From NCBI RefSeq assembly GCF_000143415.4, contig NW_003314301.1, forward strand, positions 1,103,333 to 1,167,332: a stretch of DNA of 64,000 nt, read 5' to 3'. The position numbers were made by a program, and so were the translations under genes. Below the pieces are notes generated by a model. It made no database searches. It worked only from the letters and a program-made list of their open reading frames with translations, and was not told the DNA's origin. The first letter of the stretch is position 1. Each line of letters begins with the position of its first letter. Source of the DNA: Selaginella moellendorffii. Taxonomy: Eukaryota; Streptophyta; Lycopodiopsida; Selaginellales; Selaginellaceae. This document shows positions 54,725-64,000 of the stretch, one piece after another.

Positions 54725-54935
54725 AGGTGCTTCTCACTTCCACCAATGTGAATACATAGAATATGGAAAATGAATATAGAAAAAGTGTATATCAATTTGC
54801 CCAAAAACTTTAGATTATATACAGCAGTGAGTGGTTTGGATTGAAACCAATCTGACATTTACCAAAATCCCACTACACTAATATTAGTATATGACATCGT
54901 AGCCACACACTTGGACCTCACATTATCAATTTTTC
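54725..54935 (-). repeat. LTR-like repeat, TGTGAGG family, copy 2
   Basis: Shares GGATTGAAACCAATCTGAC, ACCAAAATCCCACTAC and AATATTAGTATA with copy 1 at 19205. It ends where the lectin pseudogene begins, and is possibly the 5' LTR of the outermost gypsy element. Confidence 0.65.
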
Positions 54936-55830
54936 CTGATAATAATATTTTATTATTTATATTTTTATGTAACTTATACTCAGAAATAACTTCATTATAA
55001 TAATTTTGGAAATAGTGAAGCAATTTTAAGGAAAATAAATATGGATACATTGATTATTACATTTTTTACATTTTATAACAAAATCATTACCTTTAGATGG
55101 AACTACACCAGAATGTTCTACATTTTATACATCCTATGTTGCAAGAATATTAACAATAGATATATTATTTACTATTATATTTAATAGTATAAATATGTTC
55201 AATAAACAATAATGGTATTCATCAAATTAACAATGATAATACTAGACAGCTCATGTTTGAGTTGCTAGAGAAATTTATTTCCTATTAGAAATGCAAGAGC
55301 ATCATATTTTATGAGTATTATTGTTCAACATGATATTGGTATTTTTGTAATATTATATCAAGTATAAGGATATACTCTTAGAATAACTCCTTATGGTAAT
55401 ATTATTTCTCTTTCAATTCTATATAAGTTTTGTAATTTCTTAAAATCTAAATTATTTTGTGGATATAAAGGTTTATAATTTGCCACACATAATTCTAGTG
55501 AATTTTTAGCACATTTTTATAAAGCATATTTATTTTAGTCCAAAACAATTATAATAGTGCTTTTTATTACAAAGATATAGTTTTATGGAATACTTATACA
55601 TATGGAGAAAGTTTTGATTGTAAATTCAAATTGCAAGAAGATGGATTTTTTTTTTGTATTCAGCATTTTATTTGAAACCATTATATGCAAATGGAACTTA
55701 TTGTAAGAAATTTTATTGTGTAAAACCATCAATGTTTATTTTACAGTTAGATTGTAATTTAGTTTTATATCAAGATGATAAACCTTCAATTCAAATGTGG
55801 TCAAGTAAAACAAAGTGTTATAATTAATAT
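54936..55830 (+). pseudogene. Decayed copy of the AT-rich lectin gene
   Basis: Aligns with 60018-60937 from the TTTTTCCTGAT leader to the end of the coding region (AATTCAAATGTGGTCAAGT). It has deletions after the first 100 bp (around 55045 and 55170) and many stops. The 3' flank also matches (55880-55990 against 60985-61100), so the whole locus was duplicated. Confidence 0.88.
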
Positions 55831-55999
55831 ATTTAGAAACTAGAAATCTACTAATTAGTAATTTTATTTCCTTTGATATTTGTTTTTCTATTAAATTAAG
55901 TTTTGCTCACTCAAATCTCATTAAGACACCACTATGTGGTCTGTTCAAGAGCATTTCATAACCACCCGATTAGTCTCTGATTCCCCCCATGCCATGGCT

Positions 56000-56647
56000 A
56001 ACAAGTAAGCTTAACCATTCAATCTTCCATTTAGTTATCCTTTTTTAAGGATTGAATTTGGTTTTTCTTGATGGATCATAAGCCATTGAGCTTCCTTCTG
56101 TTGGTGCTTCATCATATAAACTTCTGTATGGTAATGATCCAATATTACCAACAAAGCTAGGTTTACCTTCGCGATTGCCACAAGCTACTAATGCTAGGTC
56201 ATGGGATTAGTATTTGATAAGCATTCTTCCACTTGTTTGAGCAGAGTGTGCCAAATATCTAGACCACGTACAAGTGGGACAACAATGGTGATACAACTCT
56301 TGTTATCATCCACCTACGAAGTACAAAGTGGATGACTTGGTGTTAGTCCATTTTCCCCATCTTATGGTATATGGTTTATCTAAAGGGCTCTTTGCTCAGT
56401 GGAAAGGATTGCATCAAATGTTGCGGTAAGTTAAGCCATAAGTTTATGATGTTCGGCATGATGTCCAACAAACCGATCCTCCAAAAATTGTGCATATGCA
56501 ATGATTATAATGCTTCATACAAAGGGATTAGGAATAATTAATACCACCTATAGATCCACCAATGCCTCCTCCTGACGTTCCTCCAGATCCTAACCCATCT
56601 ACAAGAGAATCCTAATGGTCTTCCATTATTCTGAGAGGAGGGGATGG
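56000..56647 (+). pseudogene. C-terminal integrase region of a gypsy element
   Basis: Fragments read KYKVDDLVLVHFPH and KGLFAQWKGLHQML (56290-56430), the spacer after the integrase core. Ending in a purine-rich stretch (GAGAGGAGGGGATG), it runs into an LTR-like repeat. A shorter copy of this region is at 59560-59725. Confidence 0.6.
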
Positions 56648-56870
56648 TGTGAGGACCAAGTGTGCAACTACAATGCAATATACTAGTATTAGCATAATAG
56701 GATTTTAGTAGCCGTTGGATTAGTTTCAATTTGAACCACTCGCTTTTATATATAAGCTAGGGTTTTTGGGCTAATTGATATACACATTTTCTATATTCCC
56801 TTTCCATATTTCATGCACTCACAGCTATTAATTTTATTTTATTATCTAATATTCTGATAATTTACTTTTT
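56648..56870 (+). repeat. LTR-like repeat, TGTGAGG family, copy 3
   Basis: Opens TGTGAGGACCAAGTGTGC directly after a polypurine-like stretch and continues as copies 1 and 2, with CTTTTATATATAAGCTAGGG as a TATA-like block. This supports reading the family as LTRs. Confidence 0.65.
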
Positions 56871-58130
56871 AATTATCATATAATAAAAATAAAGATTTTC
56901 TTAAGATTTTAACCACAAGTTTATTTTCACCTCTCTTCTCTCTCCTCCTTCCTCTCCCTCTCTCTTCTCTTTCTCTCCCATGATTTGGGTGTGGAGCTTC
57001 CTTACCTAATCATGCTATAGCCATGCTGCCTAGCAAGCAACAGTAGTAACAATTGCTAGCAATGCTCTACATATGGTCATGGAGCTAAATGGTTATGGTT
57101 GTGGAGCTGGGCAGCCCCTATTGGCAACAAAGACATCAATCAAGCAAGTAAACTTTGAGATCTTCCCCTTTGAATAAAATAGAGCTAGCCATTTACTATA
57201 CTAGAGGATGTTCTTCTGATGGCTGGACAATTAAAAGGATGATGATTTATCTCATAGGTAAATCTTAGAAGAACATATGGTTCTTCTAGAGATCCAACTT
57301 CCATTATTGGCTCAAGAAATTCATTGTCGAGGTCCACAAAGTAGAGAACAATAAAACAAAACTATGTAAAACACACAAAATTGTTTTTTTATAAATTGAA
57401 GGTTAATATGGAATTATAGAGCAATACTAACACCTGTTGGATTTCCCTCACTGAACCTCATGAAGCCATTTGCATTGTCATTCGGGTTGGAATTGCTATT
57501 AACTTCATCAATACTACATCAACATGGTATTGCTCATTTGAGACAAGACAAGGATCAACATCAAGTTGCTACAATTCTGCCAAAAGTTCTATGGATATGG
57601 ATATGAGGATGTTCAAGACCACATTGATGCCATTCGCTCATAGTAAAAGATGTTTGACAAGGAGAATAATCAACTTAGGGACTACATTGCACTTATTATT
57701 GAATTTTGTTAGATAGTGAATTTTATGTTTTTCAATTATAATAATCTTGGTGGTTCCTTAATGCTGTATGGGGAAAAAATATAAGTTTGCACCTCTAACA
57801 ATCAAGGCATCATTGTGGAACTGCACAATCTCAAACATATGTCAAAGGAGAATCTTGAGACATATAACTAGTGCTTTTGAACTTATCATTGCAATCAATA
57901 TGGAGTGGAGAAGGAAGGCCACTAGATCATACATTTTTATATCGATAGCCTTCACTATGACTTAGCTTGCAAGGTTTGTATAGAGACAGCACCAAGGTTT
58001 GCAATGGGACAACACCAGCTTCTAGTAGTCCCTTCTCTATACACTCTATTGCAGCCTTGATATTCTTTGGTTGCTTTTGTCCAACCATCTTCTTCTAAAC
58101 CTTGGGCAGCTTGACAAAAAAATGTGCAAA
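56871..58130 (+). pseudogene. Gag-like retroelement debris
   Basis: Short frames interrupted by stops (for example near 57470-57660 and 57760-57960) have the composition of gag. No motif is decisive. Confidence 0.35.
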
Positions 58131-59559
58131 CTTAAAAAACAAAAATATATATATCCTTAAATTATTATAACATGTGACTCCCAAAATAGTATTTTAAACA
58201 TAGCTTGGTTTTTACACATAGGTATGGATTGGTACCACATATGCATGATAAAGTTCAAGTTAGAACTATATATATAATTTTTGCACTATGTAAATTGTAA
58301 TTAGCAAATTGGTTAACCTATGGCAATTACACCATGCTCTTTTGGCTCTACACAAAGCACATACCTAACAGCTGCAAAATTGATATATACACTAGTTGTA
58401 GATAGAGGTTCTCTACAAAATTCTAATGAATTCTAGTCCCAAAATTTACAAATGGCACATACTTTTGCTACGACATATGAAGTGATTGCGTTTAATATCA
58501 GTAGAGAATCTAAAGATTGGCCATGTGGATAGAATGCTTTCACACTAGGAATAATATCCAGAAAATAAATATCTTTTGCCATCTCTAAAATCCTATATCT
58601 TTGTAGTGGTGGACTATAAAAAAAATTATATAGTGATGGTGGCGTACTTTGGAACACTATTCCCATGGTAGCCTATGGGAAGCCCTAGTGGGATAGAATG
58701 CTCAACAAGTTAGTAAAGTACCACATTAAAGAAAAGTACCTAAATTTGCATAATTCATATTGGCATAAAACCATTAGCCATAGAAAGAATCTAGAATGAA
58801 AAATAAACACATTAGTGTGTGCATTGGAGAAGAAAAGGCATAAATTAATTACTTACTTATATGCATGGTTGCTTTGTAATGTTTCTCACTTACCACAACA
58901 AAATCACTCCAAAACCACAAAATCAATTATATGGTTGAGCCAGTTTCACTAGTTGTGAACATTTACTATAATGATTTCCTTGGGCTAGCAGTGCAATGAT
59001 TTTAGGCATTGTGTTACCAATTTTATTTTAAGGTACCTTGTTAGGTTTAAAAGGCTTTCAAATACCACTTTAAAGTATGCTTAAATGGATGGAAATCAAG
59101 GAAGAAGGCAACACAAGGTCTCATTAGCAAGATCTCTTCTTATGGAGCTTCATATGCTACACACAGTATGGATCTCAACCACTTGTGATGATCTACCAAG
59201 GGCCATTAGATTTGGATGGAATGCCATCACCTTCTGTCTCATCAAAATCCAACCCCTAGGATAGGATGGCACTCACTGCTCCAATCTTATATGTAATTTG
59301 GTGAAGGTGGGAGCTATGCAAGCTATTGCTAGTGGCATATGGCTGATGGCTGAGGTAAGGGAGACCTTTGAGCAGTTGAAACAAGGCATTTGGCTCAACA
59401 ATGCCACAATTGCATTTTAGCACCATCTTTACCACCATTCACTAGTTGAGATAGAAGAATAGAGTGTGGTGTTTTGGACTTTGATGATCACAACATATGC
59501 CCAGACTAGGCATTTGGACATTATGAAGTAGTGCTTTGGTCTTTGCTAGGCATCACTAC
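58131..59559. other. AT-rich DNA, nothing recognised
   Basis: No open frame of note, no clear repeat shared with other parts of the window. Probably old retroelement sequence. Confidence 0.4.
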
Positions 59560-59725
59560 TAATGGCATAGGCTTAGCAATTAGTATTTGATGAGTATTTT
59601 TCCACATGTTTGAGTGGAGTTTATTGAACAATTGGGCTGTGTACAAGTGGGATAATAATGGTGTTATAACTTCTATCATTGTTCACTTTCAAAGTACAAA
59701 ATGAATGACCTGATATTGGTTTATA
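59560..59725 (+). repeat. Partial copy of the 56200-56360 integrase-end region
   Basis: Shares TACAAGTGGGA-AA-AATGGTG, TTCCAC-TGTTTGAG and AAGTACAAA-TG-ATGAC in order. It ends near the AT-rich flank of the lectin gene. Confidence 0.6.
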
Positions 59726-60031
59726 AGAACTACATTAATTGTATAAAAAATTTATTGTTTTAATATACAGATAAATTTATTTATTTTATATTATTATGCT
59801 TTAATAAAAAAACAAGGTTCTCTCAAATATTGCCAAATTTGAATAAACGAATAATTTTAATTAAATTTATACTAATATTCCTAGTTTATTATTAAAAAAA
59901 TAAATCTAGTGATTATCTTAAATATTTAAATATTTAAAATTTAAATTTATTTATTTAAAAAATGGAAATTTAAATTTATTTATTAATATATAGAGTTTTT
60001 ATAGAACTAAAACATTCATCAGTTTTTCCTG

Positions 60032-60937
60032 ATGAAATTTATATATTTTATCTTAATTTTTTATTCATGTTTTTATATAGCTTATACTCAAAATGAATTT
60101 CATTATGAGAATTATGGAAATAGTGAAGCAATTCCAAAGCAAATAAATATGGATACATTAATTCTTAGTTTTTTTCATTTTATAACTGGATCATTACCTT
60201 TAGGTGGAACTACACCAGAAGGTTCTGCATTTTATACATCCTATGGTTCAGGAACATTAACAATAGATATTTTATTTGTTCTTATATCTGCTAGTTTAAA
60301 TTGTCCAGTGAACAATAATAGTATTCGTCAAATTAATAATCATAATGCTAGACAGCTAATATTAAGTGTTGCTAGAGAAATTTATTTTTCTATTAGAAAT
60401 GCAAGAGCATCATATTTTATAAGTATTATTGTTGAACATGATATTGGTATTTTTTTAATATTATATCAAGTACGAGGATATACTCTTAGAATAACTCCTC
60501 ATGATAATAATACTTCTCTTTCATTTCAATATAAATTTTGTAATTTCTTAAAAAATAGATTATTTAGTGGATATAAAGGTTTATATTTGGCCACACTTAA
60601 TGCTAGTGAATTTTTAGCACATTTTTATAAAGCATATTTATTTTTAGTCCAACACGATTGTAATAGTGTTTTTTATTACAAAGATATAGTTTTATGGAAT
60701 ACTAATACATATGGAGAAAGTTTTGATTGTAAATTCAGATTTCAAGAAGATGGAAATTTTGTTTTGTATTCAGCATTTGATTTGAAACCATTATATGCAA
60801 CTGGAACTTATTGTAAGAAATTTAATTGTGTAAAACCTTCAATGTTTATTTTACAGTTAGATTGTAATTTAGTTTTATATCAAGATGATAAACCTTCAAT
60901 TCAAATGTGGTCAAGTCAAACAAAGTCTTATAATTAA
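60032..60937 (+). CDS. Secreted protein with C-terminal bulb-type (GNA-like) lectin domain
   Basis: A 301-residue intronless gene. A hydrophobic signal peptide (MKFIYFILIFYSCFYIAYTQ) is followed by a ~170-residue N-terminal domain that I do not recognise. The C-terminal part (about 190-301) carries three QxDxNxVxY-type mannose-binding sites: QHDCNSVFY, QEDGNFVLY and QLDCNLVLY. This is the beta-prism II fold of monocot mannose-binding lectins, with three sites intact. Its coding sequence is about three-quarters A+T, with codons such as TTA, AGA and ATT favoured, very unlike the GC-richer PPR and FLA genes. A decayed copy lies at 54936-55830. ATG at 60032 gives the signal peptide and matches the conserved leader. 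Transfer from an AT-rich donor is possible but not shown. Confidence 0.8.
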   Translation: MKFIYFILIFYSCFYIAYTQNEFHYENYGNSEAIPKQINMDTLILSFFHFITGSLPLGGTTPEGSAFYTSYGSGTLTIDILFVLISASLNCPVNNNSIRQINNHNARQLILSVAREIYFSIRNARASYFISIIVEHDIGIFLILYQVRGYTLRITPHDNNTSLSFQYKFCNFLKNRLFSGYKGLYLATLNASEFLAHFYKAYLFLVQHDCNSVFYYKDIVLWNTNTYGESFDCKFRFQEDGNFVLYSAFDLKPLYATGTYCKKFNCVKPSMFILQLDCNLVLYQDDKPSIQMWSSQTKSYN

Positions 60938-61100
60938 TATATTTAAATATAAATAGAAACAAAAAATTCACTAATTACTAATTTTAATTTTTTTTAATAT
61001 ATTTTTTTATATTATGTTAATTTGTACTCACTCAAATCTTATTAAAACACCACAGTAGAGTCCACTCAAGAGGAATTTATGACCATCTAATTGTTCTCCA

Positions 61101-61394
61101 ATCCCCCCTACGAGGCAGAACTTAAACCCTTCATGTGCCATGTGTCACATGCCACATGCCACATATCACATGTCCAATGACAGTGGAGCAAAATCTGAAT
61201 TTCAAGGCCTTAGGCCATTGAATGAAGGGATGGAGCCAAACTCCTAAGGATAGAGCTAAAAAGTGAATGAAGTAGAGTATGAAATGACTCTCAAGCGTAC
61301 AACCCAATGAGTGAAGGGATAAAAGGACAAAGTGATATAGGAATAGTCCTAGAACATCCGATATCCTAATATTATGACTAGCATGCAAAACAGA
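61101..61394. other. No gene recognised
   Basis: Contains a short CATGTGCCA/CACATGCCA cluster (61133-61172) and otherwise ordinary AT-rich DNA. Confidence 0.4.
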
Positions 61395-62105
61395 GCCAAA
61401 CAGAGTTTGGCATTATTTCAACATACCAGTGGTATAACGCAAGGATATAGCTATTCCACCAGCTGGCATGGTATGGAATTTAAACTTAGACCCAAGTTAG
61501 ATATAGAATAAAGACAAGTATGTAAGCACAAGTTAAACTATGCCCCCCACGTTTTGGGCTTTCACCCTAATCTCAGGAATTAGTCTCTAGAACAATAATG
61601 AAAATTTACTAAATATGGAATGGTGTTAAATTGCAAATTTGGACACGGGAAAAACACCATTATGTCCAAGACAATCTCTACACTCTATAAATATGTCTAA
61701 CTAGCAAATCTAAACACATTCCACAAACAGCTATAAAATTGAACATGACTAACCTATGGGGCATAATAATGAAGATGTTTAGCAGACATGGTAAGATATT
61801 ATATGGTGATATTGAGGGACTAATCTCAATACGTGAGAGTTCTTATCAAGCCAATACAAAACAAAGCAAAAAAGAACTAAAAACTAGGCTGAGTATGCTC
61901 AACAAAAAACATATAGGAGTTCCTACCTTATATTCATTTGGTTAAGTATAAATGCTAAGCCCAGTTTATTAATACTTGAGCAAAAAGAGCTGAAAAGTGA
62001 ACTGGTAATACCAACCTCTTGTCATTATGGCAGTAAGGAAAGAATATTTGAAAAGACTTGCCGACAGATAACTTTCAATATTTATAATCACATTCACTTG
62101 TCTTG
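61395..62105 (-). repeat. Solo chromovirus LTR, decayed
   Basis: Matches 33505-34288 in order (CATACCAGTGG-ATAACGC, TTTGGGCTTTCACCC, AGGAATTAGTCTCTAG, ATGGAATG, TTGGACACGGG), with gaps. No internal region lies on either side, so recombination between LTRs or truncation is likely. Confidence 0.8.
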
Positions 62106-62544
62106 TGGGGTAGTGCTTATTAATGGCAAAACTAGTTTTTTAAAGGGTGTAATAGAATATTCTATTTAAATCTCGCATTTAAGAGCTTGCCCAATAAGAA
62201 TCACTCCACCACCATCAAACTCTAATTGTAAAACTTGATTAAATTGCTAACAAGCAAATCCACCTTTTGCTAGTGCCTATGAGCTTATAGCCACAGCTAA
62301 GATTTTCTTAAAATATGCATCAATGAGAACATTGTTGTAGAAATGATTGAGCTCTTGATAGAGTTGCCATATCTCTTCCATTATCATCCCTATTGTCAAG
62401 ATTCATTGGAAAAAAACAATCTTATTCTATCCCAATTTGCTAGTGTCATAGATGTTGTGATTCTCTAGTTCTCTTGGCACCATTTGTAGAACTTGCTAGT
62501 ATCATCCTAAAATGATTTTTTTTTTAATGTCCTTGTAATTGTAA
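62106..62544. other. No gene recognised
   Basis: AT-rich DNA between the solo LTR and repeat R2. Possibly gag debris; nothing that I can support. Confidence 0.35.
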
Positions 62545-63310
62545 GACACAAATTCATAAGTCCCAAAGTGGAGCTGAAGATAAGCCATATGGAAGTGGTC
62601 AAAGCAAAAGTCCAACGAACATAACACATTTGGACAAAACATTCCAACTCAAAAAGTCAAAAGTGGAAGTGGAACTCCTAAAGAAGTGCTTGAAGAATGA
62701 GTATAAAGTGATAAATAAATGAATCTCTAGAAAGGGACAAAAGAATGTCAAACACATGGCAAATGTCATAGAAGTGTTAAGATCAAGTCTGAGACCAATA
62801 CCAAGTTCGAAACTGAGTCCAAGATCAAATCCAAGACCCAATGTAAGACCAAGATTGAAACTGATACTTAGTTCAAGACTAAGTCCAAGTCTAAGTCTAA
62901 GTTTAAGTTTGAGTGTGAATTTGAGATTGAGTCCGAGTTTGAGTCCAAGGGTGAAAGACCAAAACAATCATCTTTGAAACCCTATAAAGTTTAGTAAGTT
63001 TTTGTGTAATAGTAGGGGGAGGATTTCAAGGGTAGTGTGGCAAAAGAAGGCCAACATAATTGAGGAATGCTATACCCATATGATAAATAATAATATAAAC
63101 ATTAACGAGTCCAAGGTTAAAGTGAATATAAATGAATAAATGGTGTGACTTCGTGAAGTGTTCAATAATCAACTCTAACTCCTTTGGGAGATTAAATGGT
63201 TGATGCTCCCAATCCAAGTGTAGGTGGCACTATCTACTTAAATCTATTGTGTGGTTTATTGGAACCTTACTCTATCCATATAGCTAAAGCACCCTAGTGG
63301 CTAGTGATGG
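62545..63310 (+). repeat. Dispersed repeat family R2, copy 2
   Basis: Collinear with 27838-28850 but with a shorter minisatellite (62777-62960). It ends 6 bp before the TRIM-like element. Confidence 0.75.
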
Positions 63311-63316
63311 GAATAC

Positions 63317-64000
63317 TGTAAGCAACCAAAGGGAACGACTTGAGAGACGATCCATGGGGTTCAAATATAGAGGGAAAGGGCCCATGAACAAGAGTGCACC
63401 CCCTTTTCCAATCGGTTAAGGGTCTTGGGATATTTGGGGTTAAGCGTCCTTGGGTTTGAATAGTACTGGGTTGGGTGACCTCCCAGGAAGTCCAAACTCA
63501 GGAGCTTACATTTGGTATCAGAGAGGTCTCGGGTCCGACTCTGTTGGTTAGCTAAGGGAATCACACAACATGTTAATTGACATCTGGTTGGTCCAGTTTG
63601 CTCCCGCTGGGCTCGACCCGAGGGGTAGGGTGTCAAGAGAGCGGGGCTCTCGGGAGAGCTATGGCTCTCAGCTTTCGTTCACGAGGGTGTGAACTTGCAG
63701 GGAAGCATAATGGATTGTAAGCAACCAAAGGGAACGACTTGAGAGACGATCCATGGGGTTCAAATATAGAGGGAAAGGGCCCATGAACAAGAGTGCACCC
63801 CCTTTTCCAATCGGTTAAGGGTCTTGGGATATTTGGGGTTCAAAATATTATCCCAAAGTCCTTAGAGGGAAAGGGCCCATGAACAAGAGTGCACCCCCTT
63901 TTCCAATCGGTTAAGGGTCTTGGGATATTTAGGGTTAAGCGTCCTTGAGTTTGAATAGTACTGGGTTGGGTGACCTCCTAGGAAGTCCAAACTCAGGAGG
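63317..64000 (+). mobile_element. TRIM-like element, young copy, truncated by the window end
   Basis: LTR 63317-63510 (194 bp, TGTAAGC to GCTTACA), then a TTGGTATCAGAG primer site, a 205 bp internal region (63511-63715) and a second LTR from 63716. The two LTRs are identical over the first ~120 bp. The second is interrupted at about 63838 by a 23 bp insert followed by a repeated LTR segment (from about 63863) that runs off the window. It encodes nothing. Confidence 0.85.

Noticed and set aside
61133..61172. CACATGCCA cluster as a copy of the transposon palindrome
   Set aside because: It lacks the GGCC centre and the symmetric ATGGC arms; it is a simple local repeat.
61131..61388. 85-codon minus-strand frame
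   Set aside because: No motif, no start context and no homology within the window; likely chance.

Overview
The window looks like nuclear DNA of a lycophyte plant, most probably Selaginella (inference). The reasons are short 40-80 bp introns, intronless pentatricopeptide-repeat (PPR) and fasciclin-like genes, a relic of an axonemal dynein (expected in plants with swimming sperm), and a large load of nested Ty3/gypsy elements. I see no bacterial operon structure, rRNA or tRNA gene, or CRISPR array.

Positions 1-19100 are gene-bearing. A 15-exon queuine tRNA-ribosyltransferase gene (QTRT1), two of whose introns use GC donors, is followed by two fasciclin-like arabinogalactan protein genes. Next comes a large segmental duplication: block A at about 5225-9540 and block B at about 14401-19110. 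Each block carries a PPR gene on +, a convergent PPR gene on -, and an unrecognised third gene. Only the 628-residue PPR gene of block B is intact. In block A that gene is almost erased, and an aegerolysin-like secreted protein gene sits between its remnants. Between the blocks lie a broken dynein heavy chain fragment, AT-rich repeats and an unrecognised broken gene.

Positions 19200-32900 are retroelement debris. It includes one well-defined LTR element (19693-24597, target duplication GATAA) sitting inside an older minus-strand chromovirus.

Positions 33084-53424 form a nest whose layers can be peeled off by their target-site duplications. A ~0.6 kb TRIM-like LTR element (duplication TTGTA) was hit by a ~7 kb chromovirus (duplication CCCTA). 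The chromovirus was in turn hit in its reverse transcriptase by a 12,729 bp DNA transposon (37452-50180; duplication TTAA; 24-bp perfect terminal inverted repeats). An older gypsy element appears to have been the target of the TRIM.

The 12.7 kb transposon is the most interesting object here. It has two divergent genes. One is a ~1,020-codon transposase candidate with a C-terminal domain resembling DUF7869, a HTH-like segment and three acidic blocks. The other is an 11-exon, ~1,640-codon gene whose product joins a possible ParB-like module, acidic and basic low-complexity regions, and a C-terminal HAD/CTD-phosphatase-like domain with a DLNG motif. About 27 copies of a 22-bp palindrome (consensus ATGGCRTGWGGCCWCAYGCC plus AT) are scattered through it, and I noticed none elsewhere in the window. 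Several lie inside its small introns, ending 9-11 nt before the 3' splice site.

Positions 53425-64000 hold more gypsy debris, an AT-rich intronless gene for a secreted protein with a bulb-type lectin domain (60032-60937), a decayed copy of that gene, a solo chromovirus LTR, and a young TRIM-like copy cut by the window end.
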